64,000 nt of DNA. It comes from W0P28-013 sp051878315. GTDB taxonomy: Bacteria > Bacteroidota > Bacteroidia > Bacteroidales > Paludibacteraceae. The position numbers and the translations under genes were made by a program. The notes below the pieces were generated by a model. It did not search any database, was not told the origin of the DNA, and saw only the letters and a list, made by a program, of their open reading frames with translations. The DNA is taken from positions 1-64,000 of the forward strand of contig JBJEJW010000025.1 in assembly GCA_051878315.1 (NCBI GenBank). The letters are read 5' to 3'. Shown piece after piece: positions 9,044-17,394 of the stretch (positions are counted from its first letter, which is position 1; each line of letters starts with the position of its first letter).

Positions 9044-9499
9044 TTACTTTTTAATAAATTTGATGATTTGGTTGTTGATTTTCAATAAGTAACTACCTTG
9101 TTGTAAAGCGGTTACATCAATGTATTGTGCTGCGCTGTGCAGCAGGGCGCGCCCTTGCAGGTCGTACACGGTGCAGGTGGCATCGGCCGCAGCGCCTTCG
9201 ATGCGCAGATAGTTCTGCACAGGGTTCGGGTAGGCGTAAATCGTGGTTTCGCCCGCTTCGGCAAGGGCGGTGGGCTGCTGCTCCATCGTGCCGAAAAGCA
9301 CGCAGCGTACGCCGTTCACGTCGCCGGATTCGGTTTTCAAGGTCATGCCGCCGGCATCGAACACGATGCGTTGCACCGAGGCAAGTTCGTAGTGCGTTTC
9401 CGCGCCATCGGCCGACACCGCAATGACGGCCGGCACAGTGGCTGCACGCAGGCCGAACAGCGCCGGCAGCCACATCAACAATAAAATTTTGTACCTCAT
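9044..9499 (-). CDS. Very short type IX secretion substrate-like protein
   Basis: A 151-residue protein with a Sec signal peptide (cleavage near residue 19, FGLRA) and a C-terminal type A sorting domain of the type IX (Por) secretion system at about residues 85-151: YAYPNPVQNYLRIEG, VYDLQGRALL, DVTALQQGSYLLKI, ending KFIKK. Between them is only a short segment (ADGAETHYELASVQRIVFDA) that resembles the N-terminal strand region of the FISUMP protein made from the next gene. So there is almost no passenger. It may be the separated N- and C-terminal ends of a cargo protein, or a partner of the FISUMP protein 6 bases downstream. Confidence 0.8.
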   Translation of the reverse strand: MRYKILLLMWLPALFGLRAATVPAVIAVSADGAETHYELASVQRIVFDAGGMTLKTESGDVNGVRCVLFGTMEQQPTALAEAGETTIYAYPNPVQNYLRIEGAAADATCTVYDLQGRALLHSAAQYIDVTALQQGSYLLKINNQIIKFIKK

Positions 9500-9610
9500 T
9501 GTCGTTTAATGTTTAAATGTTGTTTGCGTAAATTTTCGTAGTTTTCGTATTTTGCGTAGTTTAGAACCCTTTATCGCTACTACTCACTACTCATTTCTCA
9601 TTACTAAATG

Positions 9611-9908
9611 TTTGAACCCCACCCGAAAAAACTTTGTTTTTTCTCGTCCACTTAAAGAACCCCACCCGTCGCTGCGCTCCTCGTCCCCTTAAAAAGGGGA
9701 CATTGCTGTTTTCTTCGCGCTGAAGTTACTTAGTGCGTGGTCTCCTCTTTGCAAGGGGAGTGCCCGAAGGGCGTAGGGTTAAAAATCTAAAAATCTATGT
9801 TCTTAAATCTTTGTTCTACCTCCCAAATCCTCCTAAAGGAGGGCTTGGGATTTAGGGGTAAAAATCTTGGTTCTATATTCTATGCGGACGCATTCGATGC
9901 GCTCTACT
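9611..9908. repeat. Intergenic repeat block between FISUMP genes
   Basis: The 412-base gap 9500-9911 holds no gene. 9611-9789 is the nested-palindrome repeat (GAACCCCACCCG, GTCCCCTTAAAAAGGGGAC, then CTCCTCTTTGCAAGGGGAG, ending CGTAGGGTTAAAAATC), with a partial extra copy of its head at 9659. 9811-9860 is a CCTCCCAAATCCTCCTAAAGG...TTAGGGGTA repeat. 9884-9907 is the GCGGACGCATTCGATGCG palindrome. The block is about 90 percent identical in order and sequence to 10782-11038, so it is a duplicated unit. Confidence 0.8.
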
Positions 9909-9911
9909 ACA

Positions 9912-10736
9912 TTATTTTACTACTACCTTAACGGCGGTGTCGGCGTTTTTTACAACATAAACACCACACAACGAACCGTTTAGGCGCGTTACATCGCGGC
10001 CGAGCAGGTCGTAGATGCGGAACTCGCCCTCGCAAACGATGCGGCCGGATTCGGCATAAACAACAGGCATCTCGACTACAGCAAGTGCAGTAACTGCAAC
10101 TTCGTAAACAGGTCGCACCGCCCTACCATAATAGCGATTACTGCCTAATCTTTCCAAATAGCCCTGAATGAAACCTATGCCCCATGCGTTGGCCGGAGAA
10201 CTTGTATCGAGCGTACCTGACCAATAGACACCACAACTGCCCTCATAACTCAAGATATCATTACTGCGATAACCGGTCACAGGGAGAAAAATGGAGTTAC
10301 CATTGGTTTTGCTCTTTAGTTCGTAGCCTTGCACGCCGTTCAAAGTTGTCCAAGTCCGCGTGCAACTATCGCGCAATTCCGTCCATTCGGCATCAGTTGG
10401 CATGCGCCAATTGCCACCCCAATTAGTTGCGGCAGCATCGTCTTCGAGGTCAAGCACTATTTTGCCATCGGTGGTGTATTTTGTAAAGGTACTGCCGTCA
10501 TCAGTCGTATCAAAATAGGTACTCCAAGCGTAAGTTTCTTTTGGCGCGGTTTCGCCCCAAGCATAGTAATCGCCGTACTCTTCGGGCGTGGTGGCGCCTA
10601 CGTTGCAGGTTGCCCATTTTACGCTCAAACCAAGGTCAACGTATTCGTAACCATTTTCGGTGTTTTGCGCCGTACAGCACCATGCGCCGTACAGCAAAGC
10701 GGCCATCAGGAATGTAGATTTTTTCATGGTTGTCAA
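9912..10736 (-). CDS. Secreted FISUMP-domain protein with short sorting-tail-like C-terminus
   Basis: About 271-274 residues, starting at ATG 10736 or at the second ATG 10727 (MKKSTFLMAALLYGAW). A signal peptide (cleavage after CCTA, about residue 23) precedes the FISUMP domain (about 28-215): YEYVDLGLSVKWATCNVGA, YAWGETAPKETYAW, NWRMPTDAEWTELRDSC, NSIFLPVTGYR, VYWSGTLDTSSPANAWGIGF. The last 60 residues (ESGRIVCEGEFRIYDLLGRD, GVYVVK, VKVVVK) resemble a minimal type IX sorting tail and are nearly identical to those of the next paralogue at 11043, at DNA level too, showing recent duplication or conversion. Confidence 0.85.
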   Translation of the reverse strand: MTTMKKSTFLMAALLYGAWCCTAQNTENGYEYVDLGLSVKWATCNVGATTPEEYGDYYAWGETAPKETYAWSTYFDTTDDGSTFTKYTTDGKIVLDLEDDAAATNWGGNWRMPTDAEWTELRDSCTRTWTTLNGVQGYELKSKTNGNSIFLPVTGYRSNDILSYEGSCGVYWSGTLDTSSPANAWGIGFIQGYLERLGSNRYYGRAVRPVYEVAVTALAVVEMPVVYAESGRIVCEGEFRIYDLLGRDVTRLNGSLCGVYVVKNADTAVKVVVK

Positions 10737-10781
10737 AAGTTTAAAAGTTTAAGAGTTTAAGGTTGTTTATGTAGTTTACGT

Positions 10782-11038
10782 TGGAACCCCGCCCGCAAAA
10801 ACTTCGTTTTTTCTCGTCCCCTTAAAAAGGGGACATTGCTTTTTTCTTCGCGCTGAAGTTACTTAGTGCGTGGTCTCCCCTTTGCAAGGGGAGTACCCGA
10901 AGGGCGTAGGGTTAAAAATCTATGTTCTTAAATCTTTGTTCTACCTCCCAAGCCCTCCTGAAGGGGGGCTTTCAAGTCCCCTTTAGGAGATTTAGGGGTA
11001 GTTCTATATTCTATGCGGACGCATTCGATGCGCCCTAC
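10782..11038. repeat. Intergenic repeat block between FISUMP genes, second copy
   Basis: The 306-base gap 10737-11042 holds no gene. 10782-10921 is the nested-palindrome repeat (GAACCCCGCCCG, GTCCCCTTAAAAAGGGGAC, CTCCCCTTTGCAAGGGGAG, CGTAGGGTTAAAAATC). 10940-11000 is the CCTCCCAAGCCCTCCTGAAGG...TTAGGGGTAG repeat. 11015-11038 is the GCGGACGCATTCGATGCG palindrome. Order and spacing match the block at 9611-9908. Confidence 0.8.
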
Positions 11039-11042
11039 TACA

Positions 11043-11924
11043 TTATTTTACAACTACCTTAACGGCGGTGTCGGCAGTTTTCACCACATAAACACCACAC
11101 AATGAGCCATTTAGTCGCGTTACGTCGCGACCGAGCAGATCGTAGATGCGAAACTCGCCCTCGCAAACGATGCGGCCGGCTTGCGTGTACATATTTACCG
11201 CGGCTGTGGCCGGCTGCAATGCCGTAGTGCTGCCGCTCTTGTCCACTACAGGACGGACGGATAAACCGTAGCAACGATATTGGCTGTACCTGCCCACCGC
11301 GCTCGCGTAGAACGACACTTCCCACGCGTTTTTCGAGTAGTCCGTCTCAAGCGAACTCGCCCAATATTCGCCGTTGGTGCCCGCTAAGTTCAAGGTCGTC
11401 TTGGCATTGCGATAGCCAGCCGCAGGGAGAAAGATGGAGTTGCTGTTAGTTTTGCTGGTTACGATTCGTCCTGCTACGCCTGTGCCGTTATAGTTATCAG
11501 TCCACGCCCATTCGCAGTTGTCGCGCAACTCTGTCCATTCGGCATCGGTAGGCATACGCCATTTGCCACCCCAGTTGGCACGGGCAGCGTCGTCTTCGGG
11601 GTCGAGCACGGTTTTGGTGTCTGTAAAGTTGTCCTGCCCACACGAAGCGTCGTTGCAGTACTTGGTCAGCTTCACATCGCTAAGAATACTGCCACTACCC
11701 ATGGCGTAGTTATCCCAATAATAGTAATCTTTTGTTTCGGTTTCGCCCCAAGCATAATAGTTGCCGTAGCCTTCGGGCGCAGTGGCGCCCACGTTGCAGG
11801 TAGCCCACCGCACACCACTCGGCAAACCAAGGTCAACGTATTCATGGCCGTCGGAGGTGTTTTGCGCTGTAGCGCACCATGCTCCACAAATCAAAGCGGC
11901 AATCAAAAAGGTAACTTTTTTCAT
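11043..11924 (-). CDS. Secreted FISUMP-domain protein with short sorting-tail-like C-terminus
   Basis: A 293-residue exported protein. Its signal peptide (MKKVTFLIAALICGAWCATA) is followed by the FISUMP domain at about 24-235: YVDLGLPSGVRWATCNVGA, YAWGETETKDYYYWDNY, GGKWRMPTDAEWTELRDNC, NSIFLPAAGYRNA, YWASSLETDYSKNAWEVSFY, CYGLSVRPVV. The C-terminal 60 residues match those of the gene at 9912. The segment 11295-11327 lines up codon for codon with the hypervariable segments of the two FISUMP genes at 31.1 and 32.5 kb (GCG TGG ... GTG ... TTC scaffold). A possible -7 box (TACCTTTG on the minus strand, 12117-12124) would give a leader of about 185 bases. Confidence 0.87.
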   Translation of the reverse strand: MKKVTFLIAALICGAWCATAQNTSDGHEYVDLGLPSGVRWATCNVGATAPEGYGNYYAWGETETKDYYYWDNYAMGSGSILSDVKLTKYCNDASCGQDNFTDTKTVLDPEDDAARANWGGKWRMPTDAEWTELRDNCEWAWTDNYNGTGVAGRIVTSKTNSNSIFLPAAGYRNAKTTLNLAGTNGEYWASSLETDYSKNAWEVSFYASAVGRYSQYRCYGLSVRPVVDKSGSTTALQPATAAVNMYTQAGRIVCEGEFRIYDLLGRDVTRLNGSLCGVYVVKTADTAVKVVVK

Positions 11925-12116
11925 AATTGTTAATTTTTTTAGTTAGTATATTAAATGCTTATAAAAGTTTCAGGTTTAAGATGAGTCTTTTTTTCCCAAG
12001 TTCTCGATTATCACCACGAACTATTAACCAATAAATTTGCCATTGTGATGATTATCAACCAATTACCACACCATAAAATGTTCGAAGAAAGGTAATGTGC
12101 CGTATATTTCAGATGC

Positions 12117-12124
12117 AAAGGTAA
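12117..12124 (-). promoter_or_regulatory. Possible -7 box (TACCTTTG) upstream of the 11924 FISUMP gene
   Basis: CAAAGGTA on the plus strand reads TACCTTTG on the minus strand. It lies about 190 bases upstream of the start codon. Two similar sequences, GATTATCACCA and GATTATCAACCA, lie in the leader (about 12007 and 12050). The gap 11925-12178 otherwise shows nothing. Confidence 0.4.
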
Positions 12125-12166
12125 ATAAAATCTTTGAATTATTTTACAATACACCTATTTTTTTAC

Positions 12167-12174
12167 TACTTTTG
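12167..12174 (+). promoter_or_regulatory. -7 box (TACTTTTG) very close to the gluQ start
   Basis: It ends only 4 bases before the ATG at 12179. If it is the promoter, the gluQ message would be leaderless or nearly so. No -33 element is at proper spacing. Confidence 0.45.
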
Positions 12175-12178
12175 CTAT

Positions 12179-13111
12179 ATGAAACCGACAACATCAACAC
12201 CCATACGCGGACGTTTTGCTCCGTCGCCTACGGGACGTATGCACTTGGGCAACGTGTACACAGCGTTGCTATCGTGGCTGTCGGTCAAAGCGCAAGACGG
12301 CGCGTGGATTTTGCGCATCGAAGACCTCGACCCGCAACGCAGCAAGCCGGCCTACGCCGCACAGATAGAAGACGATCTGCGCTGGCTCGGTCTGCCATGG
12401 GACGAAGGCGGCGACACACCCGGCTATCGGCAGAGCGAACGCACCGAACTCTATACGCACTATTTCCGTTTGTTGGAACAGCAAAGATTGGTTTATCCGT
12501 GCTTTTGTCGCCGTGCCGACATTCTCGCCGCACAAGCACCGCACGCCACCGACCACCATGGCGTCTATGCCGGCACCTGCCGCCACCTGACAGCCGCCGA
12601 AATAGCACAAAAAACAGCACAACGCACACCATCGTATCGCCTAAAAGTGCCGAATCAATCGATAAATTTCGCGGACGGACACTATGGCACGCAAAGCCAC
12701 AATCTGCAACAAATTTGCGGCGATTTCGTGGTGCGCCGCGCCGACGGCGGTTTTGCCTACCAACTGGCCGTCGTGGTGGACGATGCACTGATGCACATCA
12801 ACCAAGTGGTGCGCGGCAACGACCTGCTGGCCTCCACGCCTCAACAGATATACCTCTACCGACTTCTCGGGTTCGATGTGCCGCAATTCTATCATCTGCC
12901 GCTACTCTGCTCCGCGTCGGGCGATCGGCTCTGCAAACGCGACAAGAGCCTCGATTTGGGCGAGTTGCGCAAACACTACACCGCCGAAGAAATTGTCGGT
13001 AAATTGGCGTTTTTGGCGCACCTCATCGACAAAGAAGAACCCATTGCGCCACGCGAACTGCTGCCACTGTTCGATTGGCAAAAAATTCCGCATCACAACA
13101 TCATCGTATAA
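12179..13111 (+). CDS. gluQ: Glutamyl-Q tRNA(Asp) synthetase
   Basis: A protein of 310 residues: a truncated glutamyl-tRNA synthetase that attaches glutamate to the queuosine base of tRNA(Asp). The class I signature is RFAPSPTGRMHLGN (residues 11-24, HLGN in place of HIGH), and the KMSKS-like motif is KRDKS near residue 255. A zinc-binding cluster is seen as CFCRR with YAGTC about 25 residues later. The anticodon-binding half of GluRS is missing, as expected for GluQ. The frame opens at 12134, but the motif distance favours ATG 12179. It faces a lipoprotein gene across a shared terminator. Confidence 0.93.
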   Translation: MKPTTSTPIRGRFAPSPTGRMHLGNVYTALLSWLSVKAQDGAWILRIEDLDPQRSKPAYAAQIEDDLRWLGLPWDEGGDTPGYRQSERTELYTHYFRLLEQQRLVYPCFCRRADILAAQAPHATDHHGVYAGTCRHLTAAEIAQKTAQRTPSYRLKVPNQSINFADGHYGTQSHNLQQICGDFVVRRADGGFAYQLAVVVDDALMHINQVVRGNDLLASTPQQIYLYRLLGFDVPQFYHLPLLCSASGDRLCKRDKSLDLGELRKHYTAEEIVGKLAFLAHLIDKEEPIAPRELLPLFDWQKIPHHNIIV

Positions 13112-13143
13112 CCAAAAAGCCGCCCGAAAGGCGGCTTTTTGGT
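13112..13143. terminator. Bidirectional terminator between gluQ and the facing lipoprotein gene
   Basis: CCAAAAAGCCGCC and GGCGGCTTTTTGG form a perfect 13-base stem around a short CGAAA loop, with A-run and T-run on opposite sides. It directly follows the gluQ stop and lies 23 bases from the stop of the minus-strand gene. Confidence 0.9.
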
Positions 13144-13165
13144 ATATATTTCGATGCGAAAATCG

Positions 13166-14158
13166 TTATTCGACTGTCGCTGTCAAATCGTATGGTTCCG
13201 ATTCGATAGTTTGAAGTTCGCCCGTTCCGGGATTGGTGAAGGTGAAGACGGTTTTTGCCTTATTGTCGCCCACGAAAACAAGTTGAAATTCAAATGTTTC
13301 GGGATAGATTATTTTCAACAAATCGGCATAGTCGGGGAACAACGTCTCGAGCGACGATGTCGGCACCGACACGTTGAGCGTACCGCTCAACGGGAACAGT
13401 GTTCCTACGTTCACCACCATCGGGTCGTCGGCGCACTCGATACTATATTCGTAGCCATCGGAGGTTATGCCCTCTTGTATGCCGACAATGGAATAGGTGT
13501 GTTTGGTCAAATCGGGTTCGTTCTCGCCCTCAATCCATGTGCGCAGCGAACCTTCGGCATATTCAAACACGGTCGTGTCGTTGGCGGTCAGTTGGCCTCC
13601 GAACACATCGACCTCAAATTGGCAGTGTCCTTCCGAATCGCGCCCGTTGTTTTCCACGGTCATATCGGCTTCCACCTTTATGTTATCGACATACCAACCT
13701 TCGAAATCGACATCGAGTTTTGTTCCCTGTTCGGCGTATGCTCCTGTGGCTTTTACAATCATTTTACCACGATGCTGGCGGCCGTCGATGCCCACCACGT
13801 TCGTTTCGCCGTAATCCACCGTTACGGTTACGGGGAAGTTATTGTCGCCGTTGTCGCACACCCATGTAACTTTTGGGCTGCCTGCGGATTCTTCGGCTGA
13901 CGCTGTGCGTGCCGGTGCGGCCGCAGCCAACGATACTTGTCGCAGTGCAGCACCACTCTCGTCGAAAGCATTGTTGAAAATAGTCGCCGCACGCAGATAT
14001 TGCTGCGAAGACATTATTTCGACGGTATCGGATTGTTCGGGTTGTTCGGGCGTAGCCGGTTGTTCGGCGCTGTTGTCTTGTTTCGGGTCGGTGTCGGCAT
14101 CGCACGCGACGCAAAGAGAGGCGGCTATCAATAGCACACCAAAAAATTTCTGTTTCAT
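13166..14158 (-). CDS. Lipoprotein of unknown function
   Basis: A 330-residue lipoprotein. The signal peptide MKQKFFGVLLIAASLCVAC places the lipidated cysteine at residue 19. A low-complexity linker rich in Asp, Glu, Pro and Gln (residues 20-48) suggests a spacer between the outer membrane and the folded part. The mature domain, about 100-330, is rich in beta strands (VTVTVDYGETNVVGIDG, MIVKATGAYAEQGTKLDVDF, SGTLNVSVPTSSLETLFPDY). I do not recognise the family. It stands alone, with its end facing gluQ across a shared terminator. Confidence 0.8.
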   Translation of the reverse strand: MKQKFFGVLLIAASLCVACDADTDPKQDNSAEQPATPEQPEQSDTVEIMSSQQYLRAATIFNNAFDESGAALRQVSLAAAAPARTASAEESAGSPKVTWVCDNGDNNFPVTVTVDYGETNVVGIDGRQHRGKMIVKATGAYAEQGTKLDVDFEGWYVDNIKVEADMTVENNGRDSEGHCQFEVDVFGGQLTANDTTVFEYAEGSLRTWIEGENEPDLTKHTYSIVGIQEGITSDGYEYSIECADDPMVVNVGTLFPLSGTLNVSVPTSSLETLFPDYADLLKIIYPETFEFQLVFVGDNKAKTVFTFTNPGTGELQTIESEPYDLTATVE

Positions 14159-14307
14159 CGTTATTAAGAATTAAATGGTTAGTTATTACATTCTTTATGA
14201 CTGCAAAAGTAATAAAAAAAATTATGTCATGTACTTTTTCATAGATTTTTTTTGTGCTTGGAATAAAACAAATGTCCTCAATTTCTCGTTTAACAAAAAC
14301 GTTTGGT

Positions 14308-15339
14308 TCATTCGGCATCTTTGTTCCAATAAATATATTTTGCGGCATCCACTGTTTTTTCGCTCTCGCGCACCGATATGGTCGGCATGGTTTTGTCCCA
14401 CGGGCAAAAAGCGGCATTGTCGTCGTCTTCGACAAAGAGCAGAACGCGTCGCGCCCACGTTTCCCAATCGTTTGGTGTGTCGCGCACAAAATCGTGATAA
14501 TGAACGTGTCGGCCTGTATAGTTATTGTGTAAATCCATGTATTTGTCGCAAGGTGCATTCGCTCCGCGCGTTTCCCAAAAAGCATCCATGATGAGTGTGG
14601 TTGCCGCCTCTGTAACATAACGCCTCAACAATACATTCACCAATAAATGTTTGAAAGCATCACCTTTTTTCCCGTCTTTAGACCTATCGCCGTAATGTCG
14701 CTGCGCCCAAAGTTCGGCGCGCGATTTGCTTTGCAGCACACGGTAGAACAAATAAGCGCCCTGCGGCAACAACACGCCGGCCAACAGATTTTCATCGTCG
14801 AGCCACGAAGTACCGGGCAAAATGCCGAGCGAATCACAAATCGCCGAATCCAAAACCAATTGCGACAATGCAGTCAACGACACATCTTGCGCCAAGGTAT
14901 TGAGCCATTCAAAACGTGCCTTTTCAGCCGGCAATAAATTCAAAAAGGCTTCTTCGTCGGCCAATGATACAAATTTGTGTAACGTATCAACCGGCTGATT
15001 TCCAACAAGTTCTTTGTTTGTTGACAGCGATTGCTGAAATGTGAAGTCGAACATCGACTGCAAACCGAACAATTTGGACGAAACGCCGCGATAAGCCTCG
15101 TTCGGATACAACTGCATCAGACGTTCGTCCATATAGTCCGCCAAGGTTTGCGTCGGCGGTACATGCAACTCGTATTCACGCGTTATGACGTACAACGCTT
15201 CGGGCGCAAACACCGACACACGCGATGTATCGACCGCCGACATCACATGCGGCTCCGGAACTATAACCGATTTGCGAGCGGCACAAGCACACATCACTGC
15301 CGCCACACCGATACACAATATGGCGTTCCAATACTTCAC
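14308..15339 (-). CDS. Lipoprotein with a DUF6973-like domain
   Basis: A 343-residue lipoprotein: MKYWNAILCIGVAAVMCAC gives a probable lipid-modified cysteine near residue 19. The C-terminal part has the pattern of DUF6973 proteins: GDAFKHLLVNVLLRRYVTEA, then KYMDLHNNYTGR, with conserved His, Asp, Asn and Arg that could bind a metal or substrate. The family function is unknown to me. It starts with GTG at 15339, overlapping the ribF stop by one base (TAGTG), so translation is probably coupled to ribF. ATG starts further in would break the signal peptide. Confidence 0.75.
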   Translation of the reverse strand: MKYWNAILCIGVAAVMCACAARKSVIVPEPHVMSAVDTSRVSVFAPEALYVITREYELHVPPTQTLADYMDERLMQLYPNEAYRGVSSKLFGLQSMFDFTFQQSLSTNKELVGNQPVDTLHKFVSLADEEAFLNLLPAEKARFEWLNTLAQDVSLTALSQLVLDSAICDSLGILPGTSWLDDENLLAGVLLPQGAYLFYRVLQSKSRAELWAQRHYGDRSKDGKKGDAFKHLLVNVLLRRYVTEAATTLIMDAFWETRGANAPCDKYMDLHNNYTGRHVHYHDFVRDTPNDWETWARRVLLFVEDDDNAAFCPWDKTMPTISVRESEKTVDAAKYIYWNKDAE

Positions 15340-16250
15340 TACCGTTGCAAATGCGATTTGTCGTTTTCAATCTGATGTTTCAACTCGTCGAGTGAATCGA
15401 ATTTTTGTTCGGCGCGCAGAAAATTTTGCAATTTCAAAGTTACTTGTTGGTCGTATATATTGCCGACAAAATCAATAATATGCACTTCGACCGTACGCTC
15501 GTCACCCTCTACGGTCGGTCGTGTCCCGATGTTTAATAATCCTTTATAAATCAGACCGCTCACAAGTACATCGACGACATAAACACCATTTTTCGGGAGC
15601 AATTTTCGTGGCGAAACCGTCAGATTTGCCGTCGGGAAACCGATGGTACGCCCGAGAGCCCGTCCGTGCGCCACACGGCCGGTGATTGTATAGGCATACC
15701 CAAGCAATTTGTTGGCCTCGCCCACCCGACCGGCAGTCAAGCAATCCCGAATGATACGCGACCCGACAACAGTGCCATCGACCGCAAACGACGTTTCGCG
15801 TTCCAACGTTACACCGACCTTTTCGGCCACCGACCGATAATCGGAAAAAGAGCGCAACCGATCGCTGCCAAAATGATGGTCGTAACCCAACAACAATCGC
15901 CGCACACCGCATCTATTTTTGATTAACGTCAGAAATTCGGCAGCTTTCAAGCGGGCTAAATAGGTGTCAAAATTGAGTATCAGGCAATAATCGATGCCGG
16001 CCTGATCAAAAAGTTGCACTTTCTCGACGGGCGTAGTCAACAACCCTACATCAGACATCGGATGCAATGCACGCGCCGGCGAATCGGCAAACGACACCAC
16101 CAACGACGCACAATGCGTTTGCTTCGCACGACGTGTCAGTTCGTCCAACAAAAAACGATGACCCAAATGCACGCCATCAAAAAAACCTATAGTTGCAACC
16201 GTTTCACAATCAATATGTTGCTCCAACGACAATATCTGCATATCCGCCAA
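15339..16250 (-). CDS. ribF: Bifunctional riboflavin kinase / FAD synthetase
   Basis: A 303-residue enzyme that phosphorylates riboflavin to FMN and adenylates FMN to FAD. The N-terminal FAD-synthetase half has GFFDGVHLGHR (about 22-32), GYDHHFG and the SRIIR motif that usually reads SSTxIR. The C-terminal kinase half has GYAYTITGRVAHG, GRTIGFPTANL and NIGTRPTV. Either ATG 16250 or 16241 could be the start. A -7 box on the minus strand (16265-16272) lies 14 bases upstream. The overlapping downstream lipoprotein gene is an unusual partner. Confidence 0.95.
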   Translation of the reverse strand: MADMQILSLEQHIDCETVATIGFFDGVHLGHRFLLDELTRRAKQTHCASLVVSFADSPARALHPMSDVGLLTTPVEKVQLFDQAGIDYCLILNFDTYLARLKAAEFLTLIKNRCGVRRLLLGYDHHFGSDRLRSFSDYRSVAEKVGVTLERETSFAVDGTVVGSRIIRDCLTAGRVGEANKLLGYAYTITGRVAHGRALGRTIGFPTANLTVSPRKLLPKNGVYVVDVLVSGLIYKGLLNIGTRPTVEGDERTVEVHIIDFVGNIYDQQVTLKLQNFLRAEQKFDSLDELKHQIENDKSHLQR

Positions 16251-16264
16251 ATGATTTTACACTG

Positions 16265-16310
16265 CAAAGTTAATCAATTTTTGTCGGTTTCAGAAAAAAT
16301 TGTACCTTTG
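16265..16310. promoter_or_regulatory. Divergent promoter region of ribF and the esterase gene
   Basis: Minus strand: TAACTTTG (complement of 16265-16272), 14 bases before ribF. Plus strand: -33 TTTG at 16280-16283 and -7 TACCTTTG at 16303-16310, spaced 19 bases, ending 29 bases before the esterase ATG at 16340. The two promoters are back to back within 46 bases. Confidence 0.7.
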
Positions 16311-16339
16311 CCATTATAAAGATTTACAAAAATAGTGCC

Positions 16340-17254
16340 ATGAAAAACTTGAAATGCTATTTTTTTGCCGCTACGGCTTTGATTATCCCCTTGACAGCAT
16401 GTTCCAATACGCCTCCGTTGTCCGAATCGCCACGCCATGTGTCGGATGGCCGACTGTACGAAATGCGCCTCTTTTCGCCCGAAATGGCCGACACTGTAAC
16501 CATCGACATTTGGACTCCAAACGATTACGACACCCGCACACGCCACCACGTCGTGTATATGCACGACGGCCAAAACCTGTTCGATGCCAACGCCACATGG
16601 AATCACCAATCGTGGAACATGGATTCGACCACACAACGGCTCATCGACCAAAAGACCATTCCACCAACCATCATCGTGGGCATACACAGCAACGATGCTA
16701 CCCGCATAGGCGACCTGATGCCACAAAAACTGATGAATTTGGTGCGCAACAATACCACGCGTCGCACATTAGACCAACTGAGCGGCGGCCCTTACCGTGG
16801 CGAAACCTATTTGGCCTTCATCACACACACGCTGAAACCTACCATCGACCGCCAATTCGCCACCGACCCGACACCGACAGCCACATCGATAATGGGTTCG
16901 AGCATGGGTGGCCTCATATCGTTGGCCGCCATGGTTGAATATCCCGATCTTTTCGGGGCAGCCGCATGCCTTTCGACACACATCAACAACCCCGACGAAC
17001 ACGGCGGTTTGTACGACGCCCTAAAAATCTATTTGACCAACAATCTGCAACTCGACCACACACGCCGTCTCTACCTCGACTGCGGCGACCAAACTGTCGA
17101 TGCTGACTACACACCCTATTTCGACAACATGGTTGCACTCATCGATTCGCTGTGTACGGCCGAAATGCAAGTACGATTTTTCCCTGGCGACGAACATAGC
17201 GAACGGTGCTGGGAACACCGCGTTGACATTCCGTTGACATTCATCGCGCAGTGA
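16340..17254 (+). CDS. Lipoprotein esterase of the EsteraseD / Fes type
   Basis: A 304-residue alpha/beta hydrolase of the putative esterase family (PF00756). The signal MKNLKCYFFAATALIIPLTAC makes it a lipoprotein (Cys21). The fold shows as VVYMHDGQNLFD (about 71-82), the nucleophile elbow GSSMGG with Ser188, and a late acid/His region (LDCGDQTVDADYTPYF and FPGDEHSERCWEHR, with a probable catalytic His near residue 285). Relatives cleave small esters such as ferulate, acetyl-sugar or siderophore esters; the substrate here cannot be told. It is monocistronic with its own consensus promoter. Confidence 0.88.
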   Translation: MKNLKCYFFAATALIIPLTACSNTPPLSESPRHVSDGRLYEMRLFSPEMADTVTIDIWTPNDYDTRTRHHVVYMHDGQNLFDANATWNHQSWNMDSTTQRLIDQKTIPPTIIVGIHSNDATRIGDLMPQKLMNLVRNNTTRRTLDQLSGGPYRGETYLAFITHTLKPTIDRQFATDPTPTATSIMGSSMGGLISLAAMVEYPDLFGAAACLSTHINNPDEHGGLYDALKIYLTNNLQLDHTRRLYLDCGDQTVDADYTPYFDNMVALIDSLCTAEMQVRFFPGDEHSERCWEHRVDIPLTFIAQ

Positions 17255-17279
17255 ACACCATCTCAAACGAACATGTTAA

Positions 17280-17332
17280 TTTTGCGCCATTTCATCGGTA
17301 AAAATCCATATCCGACTCAATAAGGCGCAAAA
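17280..17332. repeat. 9-base inverted repeat flanking an ATTTCATCGG motif
   Basis: TTTTGCGCC (17280-17288) and GGCGCAAAA (17324-17332) are exact complements around a 35-base loop containing ATTTCATCGGTAAAAA. It lies between the converging esterase and uvrC genes. Without a T-run after the arm it is not a standard terminator. Confidence 0.5.
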
Positions 17333-17394
17333 AAGAAACATTTATTAACATTCAGAGCTGTATAAGTGGCCACTCCGTCGCAAAAAAACGATTC

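Noticed and set aside
8291..9088. 265-codon plus-strand frame
   Set aside because: Antisense to a FISUMP gene whose domain motifs are clear.
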